Made by a program: the position numbers and the translations under genes
Source of the DNA: Paraburkholderia madseniana
GTDB lineage: Bacteria; Pseudomonadota; Gammaproteobacteria; Burkholderiales; Burkholderiaceae
NCBI RefSeq assembly: GCF_009690905.1
Contig: NZ_VOSW01000079.1
Coordinates: 1 to 43,356, forward strand
Length of the DNA stretch: 43,356 nt
Direction: 5' to 3'
Part shown: piece after piece, positions 1 to 7,826 of the stretch
How positions within the stretch are numbered: the stretch's first letter is position 1
Layout: the number at the start of each line of letters is the position of its first letter
The notes under the pieces: generated by a model
What the model was told of the DNA's origin: nothing
What the model saw: only the letters and a program-made list of their open reading frames with translations
Databases searched by the model: none

Positions 1-215
1 TTCTTCGGCTGTTCGGGCTCGGCCGCTTCAGTCTCGGCCGGCTCCGGCGCGGAGGCGGCTACGGGCGCGCTCGCGGGTTCGACGGGCATCACCGTGGCAT
101 CGACAATCGGCGCCTGTTGCGGGCCCCACAGCAGGCTGCAACCGGACAGCGCGAACAGCGCGAACACAGCAACAAGCAGAAGACGCCAGGCAGGACGCGA
201 AAAACCGCCGCTCAT
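1..215 (-). CDS. Putative lipoprotein, C-terminus beyond window
   Basis: The minus strand reads from an ATG at 215 through the left edge without a stop (about 71 codons visible). The N-terminus has a basic start (SRPAWR), a hydrophobic core and the lipobox LSGC, so the protein should be lipidated at that Cys by the Lgt/LspA route and anchored in a membrane. After the Cys comes a low-complexity Pro/Ala/Glu-rich linker typical of a spacer before a folded domain that lies outside the window. GGAG sits 8-9 bases upstream of this ATG, which favours it over the in-frame ATG at 230. The function cannot be named from the visible part. It is divergent from the purine permease gene, about 520 bp away. 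Confidence 0.75.
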   Translation of the reverse strand, partial: MSGGFSRPAWRLLLVAVFALFALSGCSLLWGPQQAPIVDATVMPVEPASAPVAASAPEPAETEAAEPEQPK

Positions 216-733
216 CAAGAAGGACTCCATGGACCAGTGCGGACGGGCGCTGTGGGCCGCCGCCGTTAAGACACTCAGTTGCGTCAGGTAAGGGCCAGAG
301 TGTAACCCGCGGCGCCGGGGCGGCCCGGTTTTGCAGGCTTTCTGACAGGTGTCCCCGGCGCACGATTCATACCGCGTTGCGCGCTCCTTGCCCCGACGTA
401 GGCCCGTTTTTGCGCGTCGAACCCCTCAAAACCCTTTCACAACTCGATGACAAATCGTAGGTGTAAACGCGCGGAGCGTCCCCATGGTTTGCCGTCCCTT
501 AAACGATATAAGCATCGCGACATGTCGAGCATGCCATTCATGCGATGGGAGACATATTTGTGTTGGCCTACATTTCGGGACAGCAAAAGAAGAACGGAGC
601 ATGCGGGTTGTCTGACGCATCGCAAGCCGACGTTCAAACCTTGCCACACCACATTAGATCAACGCAACGAGACGAACCTGATGGCGGCCGGAATACGAGC
701 CGTTTCAGCCCGCTGATAAAGGAGGCACTCATC
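216..733. other. Intergenic region, long leader of permease gene
   Basis: This is a 518-bp gap between divergent genes. No convincing protein is seen; the short reading frames here lack ribosome sites and family features. A -10-like TATAAG lies at 507-512 with only a poor -35. Just after it is a perfect 10-bp palindrome, CGACATGTCG, at 518-527, and GCATG/CATGC arms lie near 529-543. If transcription starts near 518, the permease mRNA would carry a leader of about 215 nt. No purine or guanidine riboswitch could be recognised by eye. Confidence 0.4.
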
Positions 734-2116
734 ATGATGGAACCCCACGCCCAACCGATTTCTGAAGTCGGCGCCGAATCATTCGACGGAAAGGGCTTTC
801 TTGACCGCTACTTCGAAATCTCTTCACGCGGCAGTTCGCAGCGTACGGAAATTGTCGCGGGCATCACGACCTTCCTCGCGATGGTCTATTCCGTGTTCGT
901 CGTGCCGGGCATGTTCGGCAAAGCGGGCTTCGATACCAGCGCGGTGTTCGTCGCCGTGTGCCTGACCACCGCGTTCGGCTCGCTGCTGATGGGCGTGTGG
1001 GCGCGCCTGCCGATCGCGATCGGCTGCGCGATTTCGCTGACTGCGTTCACGGCGTTTGGCCTCGTGCTCGGTAAAGGTCTGCAGCCGAACGTTGCGCTCG
1101 GCGCCGTGTTCCTGATGGGTGTCGTCTTCACCGGGATCTCGGTGACGGGCGTGCGTTCGTGGATCCTTCGCAACCTGCCGACCGGCATCGCGCACGGCAC
1201 GGGGATCGGCATCGGCCTGTTCCTGCTGCTGATCGCCGCGAATGACGTGGGTCTGGTCGTCAAGAATCCGGGCGCCGGTCTGCCGGTGTCGCTGGGCAAT
1301 ATCACGGCGTTGCCCGCGATCATGTCGGTGGCGGGTTTGGCTGCGATCTTCGGTCTGGTGCGCCGTCGCGTGCCGGGTTCGATCCTGATCGTGATCGTCG
1401 CGATCTCGGCGATTGCGCTCCTGATCGATCCGGCGGTGGCGTTCCACGGCGTGTTCGCACTGCCGTCGCTGAGCGCGCCGGGCCATTCGTCGCTGATCGG
1501 TGCGATGGACATCAAGGGCGCGCTGTCGATGGCGGTCCTGCCTAGCGTGCTGGCACTCGTGATGACCGCTGTGTTCGACGCAACCGGCACGATTCGCGCC
1601 GTTGCCGGACAGGCCGGTCAACTTGACGAAAACGGCCGCATCATCAACGGCGGCCGTGCGTTGACGGCGGATTCGCTGAGCTCGATTTTCTCGGGCCTGC
1701 TCGGTGGTGCACCGGCGGCTGCCTACATCGAATCGACGGTCGGTGTTGCAGCCGGCGCGAAGACGGGCATGGCAGCAGCGGTGGTCGGTCTGCTGTTCCT
1801 GGTGGTGATGTTCTTCTCGCCGTTGGCCAGTCTGGTGCCCTCGTATGCAACGGCCCCGGCGCTGATGTATGTCGGTCTGCTGATGCTCTCGAACGTGAGC
1901 AAGCTGCACATGGACGATATGGTCGACGCGATGTCGGGCCTGATGTGCGCCGTGTTCATCGTGCTGACCGCCAACATCGTGACGGGCATCATGCTCGGCT
2001 TCGCGACGCTGGTGATCGGCCGCGTGGTGAGCGGCGAGTATCGCAAGCTGAACGTGGGCACGGTTGTTATCGCTGTCGTGCTGGTCGGCTTCTATCTCGG
2101 CGGTTGGGCGATCTGA
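734..2116 (+). CDS. NCS2/AzgA-type purine permease
   Basis: This is a predicted inner-membrane nucleobase transporter of 460 residues, close to the usual AzgA/COG2252 length. The N-terminal block FLDRYFEI...RGSSQRTEIVAGITTFLAMVYS is the family signature, and it is followed by about a dozen hydrophobic segments. The start is set by a very strong AAAGGAGG eight bases before ATG 734; the longer upstream frame has no such site. Known AzgA proteins import adenine, guanine or hypoxanthine by proton symport. One oddity: the stretch after the third helix, where AdeP-like proteins carry a GMGLNAFF-type motif, reads GCAISLTAFTAF here. The substrate may therefore differ. No purine catabolic genes are adjacent. 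The family assignment is firm and the substrate is not. Confidence 0.88.
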   Translation: MMEPHAQPISEVGAESFDGKGFLDRYFEISSRGSSQRTEIVAGITTFLAMVYSVFVVPGMFGKAGFDTSAVFVAVCLTTAFGSLLMGVWARLPIAIGCAISLTAFTAFGLVLGKGLQPNVALGAVFLMGVVFTGISVTGVRSWILRNLPTGIAHGTGIGIGLFLLLIAANDVGLVVKNPGAGLPVSLGNITALPAIMSVAGLAAIFGLVRRRVPGSILIVIVAISAIALLIDPAVAFHGVFALPSLSAPGHSSLIGAMDIKGALSMAVLPSVLALVMTAVFDATGTIRAVAGQAGQLDENGRIINGGRALTADSLSSIFSGLLGGAPAAAYIESTVGVAAGAKTGMAAAVVGLLFLVVMFFSPLASLVPSYATAPALMYVGLLMLSNVSKLHMDDMVDAMSGLMCAVFIVLTANIVTGIMLGFATLVIGRVVSGEYRKLNVGTVVIAVVLVGFYLGGWAI

Positions 2117-2325
2117 TTCTGCCGCATTGAGTTTTGTGCGGTTTGCTGTAACGCGAGAGTGGGGCGGGCTTTCCTTGCCGCTTCGCTCAAACGTGTAGTC
2201 GGTTGTTCTCCACCTTGACGCGGCGTGTTGCAGAGTTTGATCTGCGATGCGCCGCGTATCTTTTTTCAGCATCCCCTTCGCACCTTCCTCTTCCTGCGCG
2301 CTTTGAGAAAAGTGCGCACCTGTCC

Positions 2326-2370
2326 TTGACATTCTTACGCGTGTTTCTATACTTAACCTCATGGTTAAGT
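2326..2370 (+). promoter_or_regulatory. Near-consensus promoter and palindromic operator over start codon
   Basis: TTGACA at 2326-2331 and TATACT at 2348-2353 are separated by 16 bases, giving a near-perfect sigma-70 promoter. Transcription would begin at about 2360-2361, which is the A of the ArsR start codon, and no Shine-Dalgarno sequence precedes it. ACTTAACC (2351-2358) and GGTTAAGT (2363-2370) form a perfect inverted repeat around TCAT, overlapping the -10 element and the ATG. This is the expected shape of an autoregulatory ArsR operator. Confidence 0.8.
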
Positions 2371-2786
2371 TTAATGAAGCGTTACTCGATCGCACCTTTG
2401 CCGCGCTGTCCGATCCGACGCGGCGTGCGTTGCTCGCGCGTTTGTCCCAACTGAACGATCTGTCGGTCAGCGAACTCGCCGAGCCGTTTGCGATGTCCTT
2501 GCCTGCGGTGATGAAACACCTCGACGTGCTGTCCGAGGCTGGTCTTATCACGCGCCGAAAAACCGGCCGCACGGTGGCGTGCCGCCTGTCCGCCGGACCG
2601 ATGGAGGAAGCCATGGAATGGCTCACTCGCTATCAGCGCTTCTGGTCCGAATCACTCGATCGTCTTGCTGCTTTCGTCGAAGAGGAACCGCCATGCCCGC
2701 CAAACCCAGTCTTACCCTCCAGCGCCGAATCAACGCCGCGCCCGCCAAAGTCTTCCGCGCCTGGACGGAAGCGGCGCAACTCATGA
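2361..2786 (+). CDS. ArsR-family transcriptional regulator
   Basis: This is a 141-residue winged-helix DNA-binding protein. The opening (RTFAALSDPTRRALLARL), the recognition-helix region (LAEPFAMSLPAVMKHLDVL) and the wing (LITRRKTGRTVACRL) match ArsR regulators that pair with SRPBCC/AHSA1 genes. No metal-binding Cys cluster (ELCVCDL type) is present, so it is not a classical arsenic sensor. The last 31 or so residues, rich in Pro and Ser, are read from DNA that also encodes the start of the next gene in another frame (94-bp overlap). Family members usually end near residue 110, so this tail may be recent or the original stop may be lost. It probably represses its own operon through the palindrome over its start codon. 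Confidence 0.88.
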   Translation: MVKFNEALLDRTFAALSDPTRRALLARLSQLNDLSVSELAEPFAMSLPAVMKHLDVLSEAGLITRRKTGRTVACRLSAGPMEEAMEWLTRYQRFWSESLDRLAAFVEEEPPCPPNPVLPSSAESTPRPPKSSAPGRKRRNS

Positions 2787-3121
2787 AGTGGATGCATCCG
2801 GGTGATGCCGAGGTGATTCGGGCGGAACTGGATGCGCGCGTGGACGGACGCTATTTGATAAGGTATCTCAAGACGGACGGCCGGGAACTCGAGGTCAATG
2901 GTCAGTATCTGGAGGTGGTGCCCGACGCCAAACTGGTGTTCACATGGGCATGGCGTTCGAGTCCGGAGCAGGAGTCGCTCGTCACGGTGCTGCTGCGCCC
3001 GGACGGCAACGCTACCTTGCTGACGCTCACGCATGAACAGTTCGTCGACGAAGAAACGCGCGACCACCACCAATTCGGCTGGAACGGCGGCCTCGATTCG
3101 CTGGAACGTTACTTCGCCTGA
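2693..3121 (+). CDS. SRPBCC (AHSA1-like) domain protein
   Basis: This 142-residue protein is a START/Bet v1-like ligand-binding fold of the AHSA1 type. The opening (LQRRINAAPAKVFRAWTEAAQLMKWMHP) is the hallmark of the family, and the C-terminal helix region (GWNGGLDSLERYFA) closes it. AGAGGAA lies just upstream of ATG 2693. It is co-transcribed with the overlapping ArsR gene. Such ArsR/SRPBCC pairs are very common, but the ligand or reaction is usually unknown. No catalytic residues can be named. The DUF899 gene follows after 53 bp and is probably in the same transcript. Confidence 0.85.
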   Translation: MPAKPSLTLQRRINAAPAKVFRAWTEAAQLMKWMHPGDAEVIRAELDARVDGRYLIRYLKTDGRELEVNGQYLEVVPDAKLVFTWAWRSSPEQESLVTVLLRPDGNATLLTLTHEQFVDEETRDHHQFGWNGGLDSLERYFA

Positions 3122-3174
3122 ATTCGTCTGATTTTGCTCTATCGAATCTGCACGACGCAGAGAAGGAGACGCAC

Positions 3175-3909
3175 ATGGACCCGCAACACCGTATCGGCAC
3201 CAGGGAAGAATGGCTGGCCGCCAGCAAGGCGCTATTGGTCGAAGAGAAAGCGTACACACGTGCCGGCGATGAACTCGCCCGCAAACGGCGGGCGCTGCCC
3301 TGGGTGAAGGTCGAGAAGACCTATGTATTCGAAACGCCGCAAGGCCCCAGGACACTTGCCGATCTGTTCGGCGGCCGTAGCCAGTTGATCGTTTATCACT
3401 TCATGCTCGGCCCGGATTGGGAAGAGGGCTGTTTTGGCTGCTCGTTCGTGTCGGATCACATGGACGGCATCCTGACGCATCTTGAACATCACGACGTATC
3501 CTACGTGGCGGTCTCGCGTGGGCCGCTCGCGAAGATCGAGGCTTTCAAAAAACGCATGGGCTGGAAGTTTCCGTGGGTGTCATCGAATGAGAGCGACTTC
3601 AATTTCGACTATCACGTGTCGTTCACGCCGGAGGAGATCGCCAGTAAGAAGGGGTACTACAACTTCACCGAGCAGGATGTCGGCATCGACGAGCTACCCG
3701 GTCACAGCGTGTTCTACAAGGACGCAGCGGGCGACGTCTATCACACGTATTCCACCTACGGACGCGGCGGCGAGCAGTTCCTCAGCGCGTACGCGCATCT
3801 CGACGTAACGCCGAAAGGCCGCGAGGAGAAGAAGAATATGGGCGAGTGGCTCAAGCATCACGATCGTTATGAGGAGAAGGCGAGCGGTTGCGCCGCGTGC
3901 AGCGCCTGA
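3175..3909 (+). CDS. DUF899 thioredoxin-fold protein
   Basis: This 244-residue cytosolic protein has the DUF899 pattern: a charged N-terminal helix (EEWLAASKALLVEEKAYTR), the segment LPWVKVEKTYVF, LADLFGGRSQLIVYHFMLGPDWEEGCFGCSF with a C-x-x-C pair, and HDVSYVAVSRGPLAKIEAFKKRMGWKFPWVSS. The fold resembles peroxiredoxin/AhpC-like thioredoxin proteins, and the Cys pair could be redox-active. AGAAGGAGA precedes ATG 3175 at good spacing. It ends in CAAC-rich residues (GCAACSA). It is the last gene of the ArsR-SRPBCC-DUF899 unit, so it is probably controlled by that ArsR. The function is unknown; a redox or detoxification role is an inference from the fold only. Confidence 0.85.
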   Translation: MDPQHRIGTREEWLAASKALLVEEKAYTRAGDELARKRRALPWVKVEKTYVFETPQGPRTLADLFGGRSQLIVYHFMLGPDWEEGCFGCSFVSDHMDGILTHLEHHDVSYVAVSRGPLAKIEAFKKRMGWKFPWVSSNESDFNFDYHVSFTPEEIASKKGYYNFTEQDVGIDELPGHSVFYKDAAGDVYHTYSTYGRGGEQFLSAYAHLDVTPKGREEKKNMGEWLKHHDRYEEKASGCAACSA

Positions 3910-3927
3910 CGCGCGCCGGCAAAGAAT

Positions 3928-3960
3928 AAGCGGGACGTCATGCCCCTTTGCGTCCCGCTT
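3928..3960 (-). terminator. Terminator hairpin overlapping luxR stop
   Basis: AAGCGGGACG (3928-3937) pairs perfectly with CGTCCCGCTT (3951-3960), and the loop contains the stop codon of the minus-strand LuxR gene. On the minus strand the stem is followed by a T-rich run (ATTCTTTG). It separates convergent transcripts. Confidence 0.7.
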
Positions 3961-4783
3961 CATAAAACAGCGCGAACAACTCCGATTGCGAGTTGACGTT
4001 GAGTTTCGTATAGATGTGCTTCTTGTGCGCGCGGACCGTCTCGAACGAGATCGTCAGTTTCTCCGCAATGGCGCGCGTTGAAAATCCGCTCAAGGTCAGC
4101 ATCGCCACCTCCACTTCTCGCGCGGTAAGTGACGAGCGGCCGCCCGCCGACGACACCTGCTCGAAACGCGCGGCATAGGTGGGCGTGTCCGCTGGAGCGC
4201 CCGTGTCGATCGCTGTTTGCGCCACCGCCTCGCTCGAGGCCGGTTCCGGCGCGTCGAATGCCTCATACGGCAAGCGCTGCCGCAGTAGCGCGATCACCCA
4301 TGGCGCGCAGAGCGCGAGCACTGCCAGATCACGCTCGCCGTAGCGCTGCGTTGCGCCAAGCGAGAACGCCAGCGTATGCCTCGCGTCTATCATGTAGTTG
4401 AAGTGCACTTCATCGCCGACGATGTTTTTCCTGAAGTACCGCTGGTAATAGTCGGTCATCGAGAAGTTGTCGGGCGCGACGTCCGCCAGCGTGACGAAGC
4501 CTGATGCGGGCTTCTCGGTCGCGGCAATATAAAACGGGTCGAGTTGATAGAGCGCGGCGAGATAGTCCTGGAACATCACATCCACCGTGCCGTCCGGTGT
4601 CGGCGATTCTGCGCAGACGAGCGGCGCCATGCCAGGCGTGAAGCGCAGGGCGACCCAGTTGTCGAACACGACATAGCGTTCGAGTGCGCGCGTGAGGCGA
4701 GTCCAGAATTGTGCGCTGTCGAGTGCTTCGATAACCGCGCCGATCTCGCGATGAAAGGCTTGGTCGCGCCATTCGAGTTCCAT
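3938..4783 (-). CDS. LuxR-family transcriptional regulator
   Basis: This is a 281-residue regulator. The C-terminal HTH (about residues 217-275) has the LuxR/FixJ pattern: LTAREVEVAMLTLSGFSTRAIA, then LTISFETVRAHKKHIYTKLNV. The N-terminal 170 residues are a mixed alpha/beta sensor region without an obvious receiver (no phospho-acceptor context) and without a clear acyl-homoserine-lactone domain signature. GGAG lies five bases before the ATG. It is divergent from the hydrolase/permease pair at 4961-7363 and is the likely regulator of that pair. The ligand is unknown. Confidence 0.85.
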   Translation of the reverse strand: MELEWRDQAFHREIGAVIEALDSAQFWTRLTRALERYVVFDNWVALRFTPGMAPLVCAESPTPDGTVDVMFQDYLAALYQLDPFYIAATEKPASGFVTLADVAPDNFSMTDYYQRYFRKNIVGDEVHFNYMIDARHTLAFSLGATQRYGERDLAVLALCAPWVIALLRQRLPYEAFDAPEPASSEAVAQTAIDTGAPADTPTYAARFEQVSSAGGRSSLTAREVEVAMLTLSGFSTRAIAEKLTISFETVRAHKKHIYTKLNVNSQSELFALFYEAGRKGA

Positions 4784-4913
4784 GCGTGCTCCGTTGAGGG
4801 TAACCCTGCCGGGTGATTACGGACAAAAATATGTCTGGTAATAATAGGCCCAACCTGAAACGCGGGCGCCTGACAACAGCCGCTATTTAACGCGAAGCAG
4901 ACTGGTAATGGGA

Positions 4914-4943
4914 CCAGAGTAAGTGCTAAAGCGCCAACTCTGG
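4914..4943. promoter_or_regulatory. Inverted repeat, candidate LuxR-type operator
   Basis: CCAGAGT (4914-4920) and ACTCTGG (4937-4943) are perfect inverted arms 16 bases apart, lying 17 bases before the hydrolase start codon in the divergent intergenic space. It may be a regulator site or an mRNA hairpin. There is no experimental support. Confidence 0.35.
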
Positions 4944-4960
4944 CCGACACAGGAGACAAA

Positions 4961-5797
4961 ATGCTTCAACTCGAATTGGCACAGATCCCCATCGTGGATG
5001 GCGCCGTGGGCGTAGGCGGGGTAAACGTGCAACGCGTGCTGCAAACCATCGGTCAACGCGCGGCCGGAACCGATCTGATCGTGTTTCCGGAGACCACGCT
5101 GTCGGGTTTTCCGACGCGAGACACCATCGGCGACGTGGCCGAACCGATCGACGGGCCGTCGCTGACCGCAGTCCGCCATGCGGCGCGCGAAGCACGCGTA
5201 GCCGTGGCGGTAGGTCTCGCCGAGCGTGACGGCAGCCGCTTTTTTAACACCACGGTGCTGGTCGACGAACGCGGCGAGATCGCGCTGCGCTATCGCAAGA
5301 CGCATCTGTGGGCGTCGGATGTCGGTGTGTTCGAACCCGGCGACCGTTACGAAGTATGCAGCTTCAAGGGTCTGACCGTTGGCATCCTGGTCTGCTACGA
5401 CATCGAATTTCCGGAAACGGCGCGCGCGGTCGCCTCGCTCGGCGCCGATCTGCTGATCGTGACGAACGGCAATATGGACCCGTTCGGGCCGGTGCATCGC
5501 CGCGCAATCGTGGCGCGTGCGATGGAGAATCAGATGTTCGCGGCGCTTGTGAATCGCATCGGTTCGGGCGACGACAATCTCACGTTCCCCGGTGAATCGG
5601 CGCTGATCGATCCGTTAGGCGACGTGGTGTGCGACGCCGGCCACGAAGAAACGGTCCTGCGCGCCACGCTCGATCCCGCGCGTCTCGAAGGCGCGCGCGA
5701 GCACTATCGTTATCTGCATGACGCGCGCATTGCGCTCGACCTCGCGACGCTGGACGGCGAGCAAGGGCAACGTGCGCGTGTGATCCGCGCGCGCTAA
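4961..5797 (+). CDS. Nitrilase-superfamily carbon-nitrogen hydrolase
   Basis: This 278-residue enzyme has the Glu-Lys-Cys triad of the superfamily: E44 in FPETTLSGF, K113 in YRKTHLW and C145 in VCYDIEFPE. Members hydrolyse amides, nitriles or N-carbamoyl compounds. The length and motif spacing fit an aliphatic amidase, N-carbamoylputrescine amidase or omega-amidase type rather than a true nitrilase. ACAGGAGAC precedes ATG 4961. It is followed by a PuuP-like permease and is divergent from a LuxR regulator, which suggests import and hydrolysis of an amine or amide. The exact substrate cannot be read from the sequence. Confidence 0.85.
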   Translation: MLQLELAQIPIVDGAVGVGGVNVQRVLQTIGQRAAGTDLIVFPETTLSGFPTRDTIGDVAEPIDGPSLTAVRHAAREARVAVAVGLAERDGSRFFNTTVLVDERGEIALRYRKTHLWASDVGVFEPGDRYEVCSFKGLTVGILVCYDIEFPETARAVASLGADLLIVTNGNMDPFGPVHRRAIVARAMENQMFAALVNRIGSGDDNLTFPGESALIDPLGDVVCDAGHEETVLRATLDPARLEGAREHYRYLHDARIALDLATLDGEQGQRARVIRAR

Positions 5798-5995
5798 GGC
5801 GCGTGCGCGGGCCGCGCAGGTGCAGGCGCACATAAGCGCGCATATGCACCTACGCGCACCTACGCGCATCACGTTAGGCAAAGAAGCATCGGCGCGACAT
5901 CCGCGCACCCAGCAAGACTGATCGACAAAACCCGGCCGGGGCGCGTTCAACGTTGCCCTCGACGACGCTCGCCCATTCGCAAGAGGAGACACCGT

Positions 5996-7363
5996 ATGAC
6001 CCCAACATCACCCACGGAGCGCGCCGGAGCACCTGCCGCGCCCCAAAGCGCGCATCTGAAACGCACCCTCGGCCTGCCTTCGGTTTTGCTGTTCGGCCTC
6101 GCCTATATGGCGCCGCTGATCGTCTACGGCACCTATGGTGTGCTGGCGACCGCCAGTAACGACACCGCCGCGCTCGCGTATCTGATTGCCCTGATCGCGA
6201 TCGTGTTCACCGCGCTCAGTTACGGCAAGCTCGCACGGCTTTTCCCGGTAGCGGGTTCAGCGTACACATACACGCGCAAAAGCTTCAATCCGCATCTGGG
6301 CTTCATGATCGGCTGGGCCACCTTGCTCGATTACTTTTTCCTGCCGATGGTGATCTGGCTGATCGGCGCCGCGTATCTCAGCGCCGCGTTTCCGCACATT
6401 CCAAGCTGGATCTGGATCGTCGCGTTCATTGTGTTGACGAGCGGGCTGAATATTCTCGGCCTCGAACTCGCGAACCGTTTCAACATCGTGCTGATGGTCG
6501 TGCAACTCGCGATCGTCGCATTGTTCGTCGTGTTGTGCTGTCACTATGTGACCGCGGCGGTCGGTCCCGGCGGTCTGATTTCGGCCGAGCCGTTCTTCAA
6601 GCCGCATGTGCCGTTCTCGGCGACGATGGCAGGCGCCGCGATTGCCGCCTACTCGTATCTCGGCTTCGACGCAGTGTCGACGTTGACTGAAGAAACCATC
6701 GCCCCTGAAAAGACCATGCCGCGCGCGATTGTACTGATTGCGCTGATCGGCGGCGCGATCTTCGTGATCGCCGCGTACACGGTGCAGCTCGCGCATCCGG
6801 GTGCGGTATTCAAGGATCCGGATTCGGCAGCCTTCGAAGTCGCGCGCAAAGTAGGCGGCGATATCTTCGTGACGGTGTTTCTGGCCGGGCTGATTCTCGC
6901 GCAGTTCGCGTCGGGCATCTCGGCACAGGCAAGCGTGGGGCGTCTGCTGTATGCAATGGGACGCGACGAAGTCTTGCCCAATCGCATCTTCGGTTTCGTG
7001 CATCCGAAGTTCAAGACGCCGGCGCTGAACATCGCGATCGCGGGTGCAATCGGTCTTGTCGCACTGAAGCTCGACGTGGCGACCTCGACCTCGTTCATCA
7101 ATTTCGGCGCATTTCTCGCGTTCACCGCGGTCAATCTGTGTGTGATCCGGCAGTTCTTCAACGCGAAGGGCAGCGCGAATGCGATGGGTGTGATCGGCGG
7201 CTTGCTGTTGCCGCTGGCCGGCGCGATTGCGGATATCTGGCTGCTGGTGAGTCTCGAGAAAACCGCACTGGTACTCGGCGCGGTGTGGTTCGTGCTGGGG
7301 TTGTGCTATCTCGGCTGGATCACGCGCTGTTTCCGCCGGGCGCCGCCGGAAGTCGCGGTCTGA
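5996..7363 (+). CDS. APC-family permease, PuuP (putrescine importer)-like
   Basis: This is a 455-residue integral membrane protein with about 12 hydrophobic segments. Long blocks resemble Escherichia coli PuuP as I recall it: TAISYGKL-like ALSYGKLARLFPVAGSAYTY, NPHLGFMIGWATLLDYFFLPM, YLGFDAVSTLTEET, and LLYAMGRDEVLPNRIFGFVHPKFKTPALN. PuuP takes up putrescine by proton symport. AGAGGAGA is correctly placed before ATG 5996. It lies 198 bp after the hydrolase gene and is probably in the same operon. A polyamine or related amine is the most likely substrate, but other amino acids are possible. Confidence 0.85.
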   Translation: MTPTSPTERAGAPAAPQSAHLKRTLGLPSVLLFGLAYMAPLIVYGTYGVLATASNDTAALAYLIALIAIVFTALSYGKLARLFPVAGSAYTYTRKSFNPHLGFMIGWATLLDYFFLPMVIWLIGAAYLSAAFPHIPSWIWIVAFIVLTSGLNILGLELANRFNIVLMVVQLAIVALFVVLCCHYVTAAVGPGGLISAEPFFKPHVPFSATMAGAAIAAYSYLGFDAVSTLTEETIAPEKTMPRAIVLIALIGGAIFVIAAYTVQLAHPGAVFKDPDSAAFEVARKVGGDIFVTVFLAGLILAQFASGISAQASVGRLLYAMGRDEVLPNRIFGFVHPKFKTPALNIAIAGAIGLVALKLDVATSTSFINFGAFLAFTAVNLCVIRQFFNAKGSANAMGVIGGLLLPLAGAIADIWLLVSLEKTALVLGAVWFVLGLCYLGWITRCFRRAPPEVAV

Positions 7364-7456
7364 CGTAGCCGCTCGCGCCTCTACTCGTGGTTGTCCGTAG
7401 GCGGCGAGGTGAGACGCAAGTTAAAGCTGATGGCGCTGCATCGCGCAGCGCCGAAC

Positions 7457-7639
7457 TCACAACGCCATGTCGAAGGCGGGTTTGAGAAACAGTTCGATCG
7501 CCATCACGACAAGACTCATCACGGCCGCGGACAGCGTCAACGTGCCGTACTCGTCGTAGCGTGCATCGTACAGGCATGCTACGACGAAAATAATCGCTAG
7601 CAGGTTGGTCAGCCAGTCGAAATTCAACGCCAAGGTCAT
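7457..7639 (-). CDS. Small two-helix membrane protein, hypothetical
   Basis: This 60-residue frame reads like a real small membrane protein: a hydrophobic segment at about residues 9-23 (LTNLLAIIFVVACLY), a short acidic loop (DARYDEYG), then a second helix at about 33-51 (LSAAVMSLVVMAIELF). The ribosome site is weak (GGAT). It lies alone between the convergent permease gene and the SDR gene. I do not recognise the family. Confidence 0.5.
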   Translation of the reverse strand: MTLALNFDWLTNLLAIIFVVACLYDARYDEYGTLTLSAAVMSLVVMAIELFLKPAFDMAL

Positions 7640-7751
7640 CGATCAAATCCGGGCTTACGCGCGACTCGTATCGTCGAATCGCGCTATTACGTGAGCCGGA
7701 TTCTAGCGAGGTGAGCTTACGGATTTGCTACGCCTGGGCTTACATGGATTA

Positions 7752-7826
7752 CGCCCCGAAGGACGCCCCCTCGGCTTGCGCCCCGAAGGAAGCCCCCTTG
7801 GGTTAAGCCGCGAAGGAACTCACTTG
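7752..7826. repeat. 27-bp tandem repeat cluster (intergenic repeat family)
   Basis: A unit beginning CGCCCCGAAGGA is present at 7752-7778 and 7779-7805, with a decayed third copy (GCCGCGAAGGA) from about 7807. It lies just past the end of the minus-strand SDR gene. On the opposite strand the unit reads as a G-rich TTCCTTCGGGGCG element and resembles the repeat at 24053-24103, so it probably belongs to a dispersed intergenic family. Confidence 0.65.

Noticed and set aside
364..733. Purine, xanthine or guanidine riboswitch in the permease leader
   Set aside because: The long leader is suggestive, but no conserved aptamer core could be recognised by eye; a covariance-model search would be needed.
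824..2626. 600-codon minus-strand frame opposite the purine permease
   Set aside because: The translation is His/Arg/Gln/Asp-rich, typical of an antisense shadow of a high-GC membrane protein gene.
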